Origin: a virus
Reading direction: 5' to 3' (one strand)
Length of the DNA stretch: 20,003 bases
Virus record (IMG/VR): IMGVR_UViG_3300008448_000890
Location: 1-20,003 of that record
The position numbers were made by a program, and so were the translations under genes. The notes below the pieces were generated by a model. It made no database searches. It was given only the letters and a program-made list of their open reading frames with translations, and was not told the origin of the DNA. Numbering within the stretch: position 1 is the first letter of the stretch; each line of letters begins with the position of its first letter. Positions 1 through 4,983 of this stretch are shown piece after piece.

Positions 1-375
1 GATATATTTTCCCTCAAATTCGGGGAGCATGGCGATAACTTTACCATTGACAATCTGAACATATTTTGCCTTGTCAAGTGGCTTGTCTTGTGACTTTACC
101 ATGAAGTGCGGGGATTTGTAGGGATTGTAAGTCACCTCGTCACGATAAACAGGGGAGTTGGGTATGAAAGGGAAACGCTCGCCAATCATTGCGGCGTGGA
201 CATTCTTTCTCTTTTCTTTGATTACTCGCTGGCGACCAGCCTCGCTAACCTTAAAGGTTACGTTGATAAGGTTAATGTCGTTAGTATGCTCAACGACTTT
301 CCAACGTCCATTCACTTTTTCTTGAACGCTGTAGAGTTTTTTGTGGAGGTTGCGATAGATTCTTACTTTTGTCAT
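1..375 (-). CDS. Conserved phage protein of the 'YRNLHK' type, C-terminus outside the window
   Basis: The frame is open from ATG at 375 down to base 1 with no stop, giving 125 residues of a longer protein. It begins MTKVRIYRNLHKKLYSVQ and continues with VTFKVSEAGRQRVIKEKRKNVHA around residues 40-62. From memory this resembles a family of small phage hypotheticals with an RNLHK...YSV start and a KVSEAGR..V..E.RKNVHA segment. No biochemical role is known to me. The start is fixed by a sigma70 promoter whose -10 box ends 9 nt before the ATG. It is the first gene after the double palindrome at 491-556. Confidence 0.8.
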   Translation of the reverse strand, partial: MTKVRIYRNLHKKLYSVQEKVNGRWKVVEHTNDINLINVTFKVSEAGRQRVIKEKRKNVHAAMIGERFPFIPNSPVYRDEVTYNPYKSPHFMVKSQDKPLDKAKYVQIVNGKVIAMLPEFEGKYI

Positions 376-384
376 GGCAAGAGA

Positions 385-413
385 AAAATACACTTTATAC
401 GGCTATTTGTCAA
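385..413 (-). promoter_or_regulatory. Sigma70 promoter of the gene starting at 375
   Basis: TTGACA (408-413), 17-nt spacer, TATTTT (385-390), 9 nt (TCTCTTGCC), ATG. The seventh base after the -10 is G, predicting a 3-nt leader. Confidence 0.8.
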
Positions 414-490
414 CAACTTTTTGTAAATAAAAATCAAATAAATAGTAAATAAATAACCGTTAAATAACTGTGTAGGGCGAATCTAACAGA

Positions 491-523
491 TTTTTATGCC
501 AGCCCCGCACCTTGGCATAAAAA
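491..523 (-). repeat. 33-bp palindromic element, copy 1 of 8
   Basis: TTTTTAT (491-497), 19-nt centre, ATAAAAA (517-523), preceded by TCTAACAGA. The stem extends inward as GCCA/TGGC, giving 11 perfect pairs. The G-rich strand of the centre is the minus strand. This is the only copy whose GGGG is shifted by two positions. It abuts copy 2 directly and lies in a gene-free stretch between the genes at 1-375 and 594-755. Confidence 0.85.
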
Positions 524-556
524 TTTTTATCATAGCACCCCGCGCCAGTATAAAAA
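524..556 (-). repeat. 33-bp palindromic element, copy 2 of 8
   Basis: TTTTTAT (524-530), 19-nt centre, ATAAAAA (550-556), followed by TTCGTTAGAG. It touches copy 1 without a gap. On the minus strand the centre reads ACTGGCGCGGGGTGCTATG, with GGGG at positions 9-12 as in the other copies. Confidence 0.85.
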
Positions 557-593
557 TTTCGTTAGAGTTTTTGGGGGATTGTCAAGATATTTT

Positions 594-755
594 TTACTTA
601 AAAAAACGGTATTTTGCTCTTGCTTGCAATTCAGCATTGACTTTTTCCAATTCGACTTGAAAGTCAAAACCCTTGGGAACTTTAACGGAAGAATGCATTG
701 CGCTTTTTGCTAGCGATTGTGCAACGGCTTTTTTATCTTGTGCGGTTGTAATCAT
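594..755 (-). CDS. Small phage protein of unknown function, 53 aa
   Basis: ATG at 755, TAA at 594-596. The protein begins MITTAQDKKAVAQSLAKSAM and ends in KYRFFK. It is short, soluble and lysine/alanine-rich, with no recognisable domain. It is supported by its own promoter with the exact TTGACA-17-TAACTT-9-ATG geometry and by tight packing against the HD-domain gene (stop at 800). It is the last gene of its unit, followed by the paired palindromes at 491-556. Confidence 0.7.
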   Translation of the reverse strand: MITTAQDKKAVAQSLAKSAMHSSVKVPKGFDFQVELEKVNAELQARAKYRFFK

Positions 756-764
756 GGCAAGAAA

Positions 765-793
765 AAGTTAGTTGTTTTGTGGTGGGCTGTCAA
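765..793 (-). promoter_or_regulatory. Sigma70 promoter of the gene starting at 755
   Basis: TTGACA (788-793), 17 nt, TAACTT (765-770), TTTCTTGCC, ATG. The spacer shares ACAAAACAAC with the promoters at 1205 and 2203, marking a duplicated subfamily. Confidence 0.8.
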
Positions 794-799
794 GATATT

Positions 800-1195
800 T
801 CAGTCATTAAGTAAGACGGCGAGAGCTTTTTTGTATTTTTCTTTCTGCCGATCTGTTGGAGAGTCTGAAAGGTTGGCGAAGATATCGGCGATTTTAATTT
901 TTTTAGGATTGTAACTACGCGCCACTCTCTCTATGTATTGCGCGTATGTTTCTTCTTTTCGATGCGTCAACCACTCAACACTAACTATCACAGAATCACT
1001 TATCCCAGCTTTCGCAAGATCGTTTTTCGTCCATTTGGTATCTTCCAAAACATCGTGCAGCCAAGCAACTTGCCAAGCCATACTTCCCTTCTTAAAGAAA
1101 GATGCAACGGCTTCGGGGTGCGTGATGTAAGGTGTGACCCCATCGCGGCGGAATTGTCCTGCGTGGGCTTGTGTGGCGATTTCTTGTGCGTTCAT
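800..1195 (-). CDS. Small HD-domain (p)ppGpp hydrolase-like protein (MESH1/RelA-SpoT hydrolase type)
   Basis: 131 aa. Seen: an opening AHAGQFRRDGVTPYITHP (residues 10-27) that matches the first motif of small alarmone hydrolases, WLHDVLEDT (45-53) with the metal-binding His47-Asp48 pair and Glu51-Asp52, and ADIFANLSD (103-111) matching the AD..NL motif of the family. Known: such proteins remove the 3' pyrophosphate of (p)ppGpp using Mn2+ in an HD fold. Inferred: a phage enzyme that lowers host alarmone levels. It is shorter than stand-alone MESH1 (about 180 aa), so it is a minimal HD core, and a different nucleotide or phosphomonoester substrate is possible. Start fixed by its own promoter. 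Confidence 0.82.
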   Translation of the reverse strand: MNAQEIATQAHAGQFRRDGVTPYITHPEAVASFFKKGSMAWQVAWLHDVLEDTKWTKNDLAKAGISDSVIVSVEWLTHRKEETYAQYIERVARSYNPKKIKIADIFANLSDSPTDRQKEKYKKALAVLLND

Positions 1196-1204
1196 GGCAG
1201 AGAT

Positions 1205-1233
1205 ATGTTAGTTGTTTTGGGGTAAGTTGTCAA
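1205..1233 (-). promoter_or_regulatory. Sigma70 promoter of the HD-domain gene
   Basis: TTGACA (1228-1233), 17 nt, TAACAT (1205-1210), ATCTCTGCC, ATG at 1195. Predicted leader GCC, 3 nt. Confidence 0.82.
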
Positions 1234-1246
1234 GATATTTTTTTGA

Positions 1247-1519
1247 TTAAAAAGGGCAATCATCATCGCCCTTTGCGTGTTGCGCGATAGCTCCCGCCCA
1301 GGTTTTTGCTTTCAACGATGCGAGATACTCTTGATGATCCTCCCATTCTTCGGGTGTTCTGTCATCTTCGGGGTGTTGCTGTTCTTCCCCGCGATAAAAC
1401 GGGTTGCGCTCCCAAGTGTCCCAGTCTGTCAAAATCCATTGGCGGTCTTGTTGCTCCATGCCGAAAATTTGAACTTGTTCGGCAATGCCTTCTGCGATGA
1501 TGTGTTGTCTTGCGTCCAT
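1247..1519 (-). CDS. Unknown phage protein, 90 aa, acidic and Trp-rich
   Basis: The protein starts MDARQHIIAEGIAEQVQIFG and ends in KGDDDCPF. The middle third is rich in Glu, Asp, Trp and Gln (ERNPFYRGEEQQHPEDDRT, then PEEWEDHQEYL). No domain recognised and no membrane segment. Its promoter is 5 nt further from the ATG than usual (14 nt), predicting an 8-nt leader ACACCACC. The -35 box of that promoter directly follows the TAA of the upstream gene (1563-1565), so the two genes share no spare sequence. Confidence 0.75.
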   Translation of the reverse strand: MDARQHIIAEGIAEQVQIFGMEQQDRQWILTDWDTWERNPFYRGEEQQHPEDDRTPEEWEDHQEYLASLKAKTWAGAIAQHAKGDDDCPF

Positions 1520-1533
1520 GGTGGTGTGGGGAA

Positions 1534-1562
1534 AGAATAGTTTACTTTGTGCGGTGTGTCAA
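1534..1562 (-). promoter_or_regulatory. Sigma70 promoter of the gene starting at 1519
   Basis: TTGACA (1557-1562), 17 nt, TATTCT (1534-1539). There are 14 nt from the -10 box to the ATG, the one clear exception among the short-leader genes. Confidence 0.78.
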
Positions 1563-1787
1563 TTATTTTTTGATTGTTTTCAGGATGCGATAGCTTTTGA
1601 AAGTAGATCTATCAGCCCAGCCAATTTGAGCAGAAACCAACCAATCCGCTAGTGCTTGGCGAGCGCAAGATTCACTGTTTTCCACTAGCAAGAGATTTGT
1701 TTGATTGTGGAAAGTGCCAACATCGCGACCATCGCGAATGTCTTTTGTTTCGTAGCTAACTTGGGCGAGATATGTGGTGGTGGTCAT
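1563..1787 (-). CDS. Unknown small phage protein, 74 aa
   Basis: The sequence MTTTTYLAQVSYETKDIRDG...LLLVENSESCARQAL...SYRILKTIKK has an alternating beta/alpha/beta look: a beta strand near 5-13, a strand LLLVEN near 32-37, a helix near 40-51 and a C-terminal strand. It could be a small single-domain fold, but I recognise no family. It is the first gene of its unit, downstream of the 29-bp element at 1857 and palindrome copy 3. The promoter has the weaker -35 TTGCGC. Confidence 0.72.
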   Translation of the reverse strand: MTTTTYLAQVSYETKDIRDGRDVGTFHNQTNLLLVENSESCARQALADWLVSAQIGWADRSTFKSYRILKTIKK

Positions 1788-1795
1788 GCAGGGAA

Positions 1796-1824
1796 AGAGT
1801 AGCAGTAAAAACCAATCGGCGCAA
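1796..1824 (-). promoter_or_regulatory. Promoter of the gene starting at 1787 (TTGCGC type)
   Basis: TTGCGC (1819-1824), 17 nt, TACTCT (1796-1801), TTCCCTGC (8 nt), ATG. It belongs to the unit-first class with a non-consensus -35 box. Confidence 0.72.
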
Positions 1825-1856
1825 GTATTTTCTTTGATTATTTTCCGAAAAAAAGT

Positions 1857-1885
1857 TTGTCATACGTGCGAAAAACACTTGACAA
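1857..1885 (-). promoter_or_regulatory. 29-bp upstream element, copy 1
   Basis: On the plus strand, TTGTCA (1857-1862), 17 nt, TGACAA (1880-1885), with conserved CATAC at the near end. It begins 70 nt before the ATG at 1787. Possible operator or upstream promoter. Confidence 0.55.
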
Positions 1886-1911
1886 GTTTCTAACAGAAAG
1901 CGTCTAACAGA

Positions 1912-1944
1912 TTTTTATCTTGGCGAGGGGCGGTCACATAAAAA
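1912..1944 (+). repeat. 33-bp palindromic element, copy 3 of 8
   Basis: TTTTTAT, centre CTTGGCGAGGGGCGGTCAC, ATAAAAA. The outer arms TCTAACAG and TTCGTTAGA extend the inverted repeat to about 16 bp each side with two mismatches. It lies at the 3' end of the unit 2419-2044. Confidence 0.88.
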
Positions 1945-1998
1945 TTCGTTAGACTAACCGATTTTTTTGTTAGATTTTTCTGTTAGATAGCTCCTAAC

Positions 1999-2026
1999 AA
2001 AAAGCCAACCCCTCTCGGGGCTGGCT
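1999..2026 (-). terminator. Rho-independent terminator after the gene at 2044-2193
   Basis: On the minus strand AGCCAGCCCC-GAGA-GGGGTTGGCT (2026-2003) is followed by TTTT. The GC-rich stem with a tetraloop and T run lies 17 nt past the stop codon. Confidence 0.8.
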
Positions 2027-2043
2027 TCGCGTTTGCTTTTCCG

Positions 2044-2193
2044 TTAGACGAACTCCAGAGTGCCTAACGGAACTTCATCCTCGCGCCCATCCTCAAAACG
2101 AATGAGGGCGCGATTTCCAACTGGAGTATTGACAACTTCGACAAGCTCAACTTCTGAGCCACAGTAAATGACGATTTCGATTTCTTCGATCAT
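2044..2193 (-). CDS. Unknown 49-aa acidic phage protein
   Basis: ATG at 2193, TAA at 2044-2046. Protein MIEEIEIVIYCGSEVELVEV then VNTPVGNRALIRFEDGREDE, ending VPLGTLEFV. The pattern of short beta strands (IEIVIYCG, EVELVEVV, RALIRFEDG, EVPLGTLEFV) suggests a small SH3-like beta barrel; this is inference from hydrophobic patterning only. The stop codon lies inside a TCTAAC repeat unit. Followed by a good terminator. Its own promoter has a 16-nt spacer. Confidence 0.72.
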   Translation of the reverse strand: MIEEIEIVIYCGSEVELVEVVNTPVGNRALIRFEDGREDEVPLGTLEFV

Positions 2194-2202
2194 GGCAAAA
2201 GA

Positions 2203-2230
2203 AAGTTAGTTGTTTTGGGGGGATTGTCAA
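2203..2230 (-). promoter_or_regulatory. Sigma70 promoter of the gene starting at 2193
   Basis: TTGACA (2225-2230), 16 nt, TAACTT (2203-2208), TCTTTTGCC, ATG. Predicted leader GCC. Confidence 0.78.
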
Positions 2231-2233
2231 GAT

Positions 2234-2419
2234 TTATTTTCTGTTTTTAAGTATTTCTTCCAATTTGTTTTTATCGTAAAAGAAGCTATCTTCATTCAAT
2301 TTACCGAAGAAAAAAGATTTTGGCTCATCAGCGTCACTGATCTCATAGTCAAGAGAAGACAAGATTTCATAAATGCTTGTGAGTAGGTGAACGGGAACTT
2401 CAATAGTTTGATTTGGCAT
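2234..2419 (-). CDS. Unknown small phage protein, 61 aa
   Basis: The start is taken at ATG 2419 (MPNQTIEVPVHLLTSIYEIL), not at the longer open frame to 2455, because the promoter -10 box ends 9 nt upstream of 2419 and its -35 box covers the longer start. The protein has an amphipathic helix around residues 9-22 (VHLLTSIYEILSSL) and a charged C-terminus (DKNKLEEILKNRK). No family recognised. First gene of its unit, after the 29-bp element at 2490. Confidence 0.73.
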   Translation of the reverse strand: MPNQTIEVPVHLLTSIYEILSSLDYEISDADEPKSFFFGKLNEDSFFYDKNKLEEILKNRK

Positions 2420-2428
2420 GGCGGGGAA

Positions 2429-2457
2429 AGAGTAACAGAAAAAACCAATCAGCACAA
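2429..2457 (-). promoter_or_regulatory. Promoter of the gene starting at 2419 (TTGTGC type)
   Basis: TTGTGC (2452-2457), 17 nt, TACTCT (2429-2434), TTCCCCGCC, ATG. The spacer is nearly identical to that at 1802-1818 (GATTGGTTTTT), so the two are recent copies. Confidence 0.72.
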
Positions 2458-2489
2458 GTATTTTCTTTGATTATTTTCCGAAAAAAAGT

Positions 2490-2518
2490 TTGTCATACGC
2501 GCAAAAAAAACTTGACAA
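2490..2518 (-). promoter_or_regulatory. 29-bp upstream element, copy 2
   Basis: TTGTCA (2490-2495), 17 nt, TGACAA (2513-2518) on the plus strand. It begins 71 nt before the ATG at 2419. Confidence 0.55.
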
Positions 2519-2554
2519 CTTCCTAACACAAAAGCCTAACAGATTTCTAACAGA

Positions 2555-2587
2555 TTTTTATCGGGGAGGGGGGCGGTCACATAAAAA
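2555..2587 (+). repeat. 33-bp palindromic element, copy 4 of 8
   Basis: TTTTTAT, centre CGGGGAGGGGGGCGGTCAC, ATAAAAA. It is preceded by three CTAACA units at 2523, 2536 and 2547 that look like iterons, and followed by GTTAGACTAACAG. Confidence 0.88.
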
Positions 2588-2640
2588 TTCGTTAGACTAA
2601 CAGTTTTTTGTCTTTTTTTTGTCTTTTTTTTGCATTTTTT

Positions 2641-2672
2641 GAGGGGAGCGGCTAACCATAACCGCCCCCCTC
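2641..2672. terminator. GC-rich stem-loop at the 3' end of the gene at 2682-2978
   Basis: GAGGGGAGCGG (2641-2651), 10-nt loop, CCGCCCCCCTC (2662-2672). It lies 9 nt past the stop codon. On the minus strand it is followed by A residues, not T, so it is either a 3'-protecting hairpin or a non-canonical terminator. Confidence 0.5.
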
Positions 2673-2681
2673 TGCCATGCA

Positions 2682-2978
2682 TCAATCCACCACGATTGAA
2701 AACTCTTTGTCAATCTTGCCGCATTTCAGGGCAAGAACTTTTTCGGGTTTGAAGCAGAAGTAGCTGTTGCGGTTGCGGTCAACAGCGAACATGTAGCCGC
2801 CTTGACGAAGCGCATTAGTGGCGGGAGAGCCAGTGCCTTTGACCAAACCAGTGAAACGGTCTTTTGCGTTAATGGTGCGGATTGTGCCATCTTTCTTGGC
2901 AAACGTAAGAGAAAAGAATTTTCCTTTTGTTGCGTCGATGAGGGCGGCGATTTCTTCTTTAGTGGGTGTGTGTTGCAT
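2682..2978 (-). CDS. SH3 beta-barrel (WYL_2-like) phage protein
   Basis: 98 aa from ATG 2978 (MQHTPTKEEIAALIDATKGK). After an N-terminal helix comes FFSLTFAKKDGTIRTINAKDR (residues 21-41), then YMFAVDRNRNSYFCFKPEKVLAL. This order, helix then F.V.F.KKDGT.R..., then ...V.D......R.F....V..., is what I know from small phage proteins annotated as SH3 beta-barrel/WYL_2. Their role is unknown, probably nucleic-acid or protein binding. The frame stays open to 3206, but that 174-aa reading overlaps the next gene in another frame and crosses this gene's promoter, so the short start is preferred. The leader is 22 nt and A/C-rich. Confidence 0.75.
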   Translation of the reverse strand: MQHTPTKEEIAALIDATKGKFFSLTFAKKDGTIRTINAKDRFTGLVKGTGSPATNALRQGGYMFAVDRNRNSYFCFKPEKVLALKCGKIDKEFSIVVD

Positions 2979-3006
2979 AGTGTTTGTTTTGTTAGTAGGC
3001 GGGAGA

Positions 3007-3035
3007 ATGTTAGCGAATTTTTCGGAGTTTGTCAA
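3007..3035 (-). promoter_or_regulatory. Sigma70 promoter with A/C-rich leader, gene starting at 2978
   Basis: TTGACA (3030-3035), 17 nt, TAACAT (3007-3012). The predicted start G3000 gives a 22-nt leader containing TAACAAAACAAAC with no Shine-Dalgarno sequence. Confidence 0.78.
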
Positions 3036-3036
3036 C

Positions 3037-3213
3037 TTATTTTTTGCATAAGTTTTGTAGATGTGCCAGAGCATAGCAAGTTGCGCCGAAAAGAATGAAG
3101 CACAAGCAATCAAACAATTCGTTTTTGCCCCGATAGATAGCAAACGCGCAAAGGCTGAAAGTAGGCGAGAGAGTAACGACTGCGGATGAGAAGATGAGGA
3201 TTGCATTTTTCAT
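3037..3213 (-). CDS. Small two-helix membrane protein, 58 aa
   Basis: ATG at 3213, TAA at 3037-3039. Protein MKNAILIFSSAVVTLSPTFS then LCAFAIYRGKNELFDCLCFI, ending in LQNLCKK. Two hydrophobic stretches (about 4-26 and 35-51) are separated by a charged YRGKNELFD turn, so a hairpin in the inner membrane is predicted. It has the same size and layout as the proteins at 4577-4750 and 6484-6660. It is read in a different frame from the longer overlapping open frame 2682-3206. The promoter and A/C-rich leader support it. Confidence 0.72.
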   Translation of the reverse strand: MKNAILIFSSAVVTLSPTFSLCAFAIYRGKNELFDCLCFILFGATCYALAHLQNLCKK

Positions 3214-3243
3214 TGTGGTGTTGTGTTGTTAGTAGGCGGGGAA

Positions 3244-3272
3244 AGAATAGTTTATTTTTGCGGAGTTGTCAA
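3244..3272 (-). promoter_or_regulatory. Sigma70 promoter with A/C-rich leader, gene starting at 3213
   Basis: TTGACA (3267-3272), 17 nt, TATTCT (3244-3249). The predicted leader is 24 nt starting at G3237 and contains TAACAACACAA, shared with the leader before 7071. Confidence 0.8.
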
Positions 3273-3280
3273 CAAGTTTT

Positions 3281-3520
3281 TTATGCAAGTGCGCGTTTTG
3301 CGCGGAAAGTTCTCAACAGTCTTGCAGCTTCTTTGCGCGAAACAAAAAGAGCAACTGCCATATTTGCACCGCCGAAGATAACCATTTCTTCCATGCATTG
3401 AGAGCGGCGGAAGCGGGTCATCTCGAAAAGTTCGCAATCATATTTTGTGCGTTCTGCGGTGCGAGTAGTGGTGAATTTTCCATTGGAGTTGATTTTGATG
3501 AATTGCTGTTGTGGTGTCAT
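3281..3520 (-). CDS. Unknown phage protein, 79 aa, basic C-terminus
   Basis: The protein MTPQQQFIKINSNGKFTTTR...YDCELFEMTRFRRSQC...MVIFGGANMAVALFVSRKEAARLLRTFRAKRALA has a strand-rich N-terminal half and a basic helix at the end (RKEAARLLRTFRAKRA), suitable for nucleic-acid contact. The hydrophobic GGANMAVALFV segment is too short for a confident membrane span. No family recognised. First gene of its unit, but its -35 box is TTGACT, an exception to the TTGCGY rule. Confidence 0.75.
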   Translation of the reverse strand: MTPQQQFIKINSNGKFTTTRTAERTKYDCELFEMTRFRRSQCMEEMVIFGGANMAVALFVSRKEAARLLRTFRAKRALA

Positions 3521-3529
3521 GGCGGGGAG

Positions 3530-3558
3530 AGAATAGTCTTTTTTGCGCGAATAGTCAA
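3530..3558 (-). promoter_or_regulatory. Sigma70 promoter of the gene starting at 3520
   Basis: TTGACT (3553-3558), 17 nt with GCGCAAAAAA, TATTCT (3530-3535), CTCCCCGCC, ATG. Confidence 0.8.
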
Positions 3559-3590
3559 CATTTTTTTTGTTTTATTTTCAGAAAAAAGTT

Positions 3591-3619
3591 TTGTCATACA
3601 TGAGAAAAACGCTTGACAA
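3591..3619 (-). promoter_or_regulatory. 29-bp upstream element, copy 3
   Basis: TTGTCA (3591-3596), 17 nt, TGACAA (3614-3619) on the plus strand, beginning 71 nt before the ATG at 3520. Confidence 0.55.
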
Positions 3620-3644
3620 CTTTCTAACAGAAACGTCTAACGAT

Positions 3645-3677
3645 TTTTTATCTCGGCGCGGGGCGGTCACATAAAAA
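3645..3677 (+). repeat. 33-bp palindromic element, copy 5 of 8
   Basis: TTTTTAT, centre CTCGGCGCGGGGCGGTCAC, ATAAAAA. CTAACA and CTAACG units precede it. A minus-strand TTGACA (3686-3691) points into it, as also seen at copies 2 and 8. Confidence 0.88.
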
Positions 3678-3713
3678 TTTCTCAGTTGTCAAGCTTTTTT
3701 TTTATTTTTTTTC

Positions 3714-3759
3714 GTTAGAGAGCGCCTCCCGTTTCTGTTAGAGAGGCGCTGAGTCTAAC
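3714..3759. terminator. Long stem-loop past the 18-aa peptide gene
   Basis: GTTAGA-g-AGCGCCTC pairs with GAGGCGCT-gag-TCTAAC, with a 14-nt loop. T5 follows on the plus strand (3762-3766) and an A run on the minus strand. It may block plus-strand transcription or close the minus-strand unit. Confidence 0.45.
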
Positions 3760-3764
3760 GCTTT

Positions 3765-3821
3765 TTATTTTCTGTCTGCCAAGATGAATAGCAGCACTGC
3801 AACCAGCAAGAAAAAAATCAT
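3765..3821 (-). CDS. Possible 18-aa membrane micropeptide
   Basis: ATG at 3821, TAA at 3765-3767, 11 nt after the stop of the gene 3833-4528. The peptide MIFFLLVAVLLFILADRK is one perfect hydrophobic helix with a charged end, unlikely in random AT-rich sequence. There is no promoter of its own and no Shine-Dalgarno, so it would be translated from the upstream gene's message. Chance cannot be excluded. Confidence 0.35.
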   Translation of the reverse strand: MIFFLLVAVLLFILADRK

Positions 3822-3832
3822 TTTTTTGCGCG

Positions 3833-4528
3833 TTAGTGTTCGATCACAAAACCGCTTTCGTCTTTTTTCGCCTTGCCTTTCTCGACAAGTCCGATGATTT
3901 TTCCCGCGCCATCGAGGAAGCGCAAGTCTGTTTCGTCTCCATTGATTACGTCAACGCCTAACCATTTTGCGGGAAGAGACTTTCTGAAAACCATTGCGAC
4001 ATTGCCGCCAGACTTTAGAATTGATTCAGCGATTGCACCGTTAGTCTCAGACTTGGAAAAAGTCAAGTGATAATTTTTTGGCATTTCACCAGCAAGGAAA
4101 GCCGTCATTCTTTCGGGCGACTTGGTGTAGTCGTAAAACATCACTTGCGGGAACAGTTGGAAAACTGTCTTGTCATTCAATTTGATTTTTTCCCATGGCA
4201 AGTCAGAAGTGAGATTTAGGCGGAAAACGGCAGTGAGGCTCTGCTTTTCGGCAGACTTAATGGCGGCGGCAATTTCTTTGATTAATTGCGCCAAGAAAGC
4301 AACTTTATTTTTGAAAAACAAACGTGTCTTTTCAATTCGCGCAAGTTGCACGTTTGAGAATGCGCCCATGCCAGCGGTATTTAAGCACGATGCGGCACAG
4401 CCAGCAGAAGCATCTTTGCAGACGTTAAAGCCAGAGAGTGAAGCGGGGGCGAGGTGAATGCCAAAGGTTTTGAAACCGATTTTTTCACCTTTGCGGATTT
4501 TTGCGTTTGCGGTAGTAAGTAATTTCAT
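3833..4528 (-). CDS. GP88-like phage protein
   Basis: 231 aa, by far the longest gene of the left arm. The start MKLLTTANAKIRKGEKIGF... followed by GIHLAPASLSGFNVCKDASA and GCAASCLNTAGMGAF (residues about 23-57) matches the hallmark of the widespread phage 'gene product 88' family: LAP..LSG.N.CP.A..GC...CL...G....N.Q.AR..KT. Also seen: ARIEKTRLFF, FRLNLTSDLPWE and FYDYTK, all typical of the family. The conserved cysteines (37, 44, 48) may bind metal. Function unknown. The promoter fixes the start at 4528. Confidence 0.85.
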   Translation of the reverse strand: MKLLTTANAKIRKGEKIGFKTFGIHLAPASLSGFNVCKDASAGCAASCLNTAGMGAFSNVQLARIEKTRLFFKNKVAFLAQLIKEIAAAIKSAEKQSLTAVFRLNLTSDLPWEKIKLNDKTVFQLFPQVMFYDYTKSPERMTAFLAGEMPKNYHLTFSKSETNGAIAESILKSGGNVAMVFRKSLPAKWLGVDVINGDETDLRFLDGAGKIIGLVEKGKAKKDESGFVIEH

Positions 4529-4537
4529 GACGGGGAA

Positions 4538-4565
4538 AAGTTAGCAGATTGAGAGATTTTGTCAA
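4538..4565 (-). promoter_or_regulatory. Sigma70 promoter of the GP88-like gene
   Basis: TTGACA (4560-4565), 16 nt, TAACTT (4538-4543), TTCCCCGTC, ATG. Confidence 0.8.
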
Positions 4566-4576
4566 CAGGTTTTTTA

Positions 4577-4750
4577 TTATTTTTCTTTCAACGCTTCCGA
4601 AAGCATAACAAACAAACCCATCGAACCAACAAAACAAGCGATGCATCCAACGTGGACATGCGTTTCGCAAGATTGCGCTCCCGTGATGATTGAAAAAGCG
4701 GCGACGAAAAGACTAAAAACAGCAAGGGCAAAGATAACAAAGTATTTCAT
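4577..4750 (-). CDS. Small two-helix membrane protein, 57 aa
   Basis: The start is ATG 4750 (MKYFVIFALAVFSLFVAAFS), fixed by the promoter, in preference to the longer frame to 4759, whose start falls outside the predicted transcript. Two hydrophobic spans (about 3-23 and 36-51) flank a Cys/His-containing turn (SCETHVHVGC), and the C-terminus SEALKEK is charged. It resembles the proteins at 6484-6660 (both start MKYF) and 3037-3213 in length and layout. Inferred role: inner-membrane modulator such as a superinfection-exclusion or host-takeover peptide; no direct evidence. Confidence 0.73.
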   Translation of the reverse strand: MKYFVIFALAVFSLFVAAFSIITGAQSCETHVHVGCIACFVGSMGLFVMLSEALKEK

Positions 4751-4759
4751 GATGCGCAA

Positions 4760-4788
4760 AGAGTAGCATTTCGGGAGCCAACGCGCAA
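4760..4788 (-). promoter_or_regulatory. Promoter of the gene starting at 4750 (TTGCGC type)
   Basis: TTGCGC (4783-4788), 17 nt, TACTCT (4760-4765), TTGCGCATC, ATG. The seventh base after the -10 is A. Confidence 0.7.
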
Positions 4789-4819
4789 GTATTTTTTTCT
4801 ATTTTTTAATCTTTTTTTT

Positions 4820-4848
4820 GTGTCATATTGCGATTTTTTTCTTGACAA
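4820..4848 (-). promoter_or_regulatory. 29-bp upstream element, copy 4
   Basis: GTGTCA (4820-4825), 17 nt, TGACAA (4843-4848) on the plus strand, beginning 70 nt before the ATG at 4750. Near end CATAT. Confidence 0.5.
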
Positions 4849-4893
4849 ACAGCTCAGCCAGCCCCCTAACGGATTTTTCTAACATCTAACGGA

Positions 4894-4926
4894 TTTTTAT
4901 GGGGGCGCGGGGCGCTGGCATAAAAA
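4894..4926 (+). repeat. 33-bp palindromic element, copy 6 of 8
   Basis: TTTTTAT, centre GGGGGCGCGGGGCGCTGGC, ATAAAAA. Preceded by CTAACGG, CTAACA and CTAACGG units. Confidence 0.88.
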
Positions 4927-4928
4927 TT

Positions 4929-4960
4929 GTTAGACCAGAAGCTTTTGCCGCTGGTCTAAC
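4929..4960 (-). terminator. Stem-loop terminator after the acidic protein gene
   Basis: GTTAGACCAG (4929-4938) pairs perfectly with CTGGTCTAAC (4951-4960) around a 12-nt loop. Read on the minus strand it is followed by AATTTTTAT, whose T run is the arm of palindrome copy 6, so it would work as an intrinsic terminator 23 nt past the stop codon. Confidence 0.62.
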
Positions 4961-4983
4961 AGATTGGCGAGGCGCGGGAACTG

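Noticed and set aside
1903-1908. Plus-strand promoter formed by TTGACA at 1879 and TCTAAC
   Set aside because: The would-be -10 is poor and its spacing varies between copies, and no plus-strand gene follows in the left arm.
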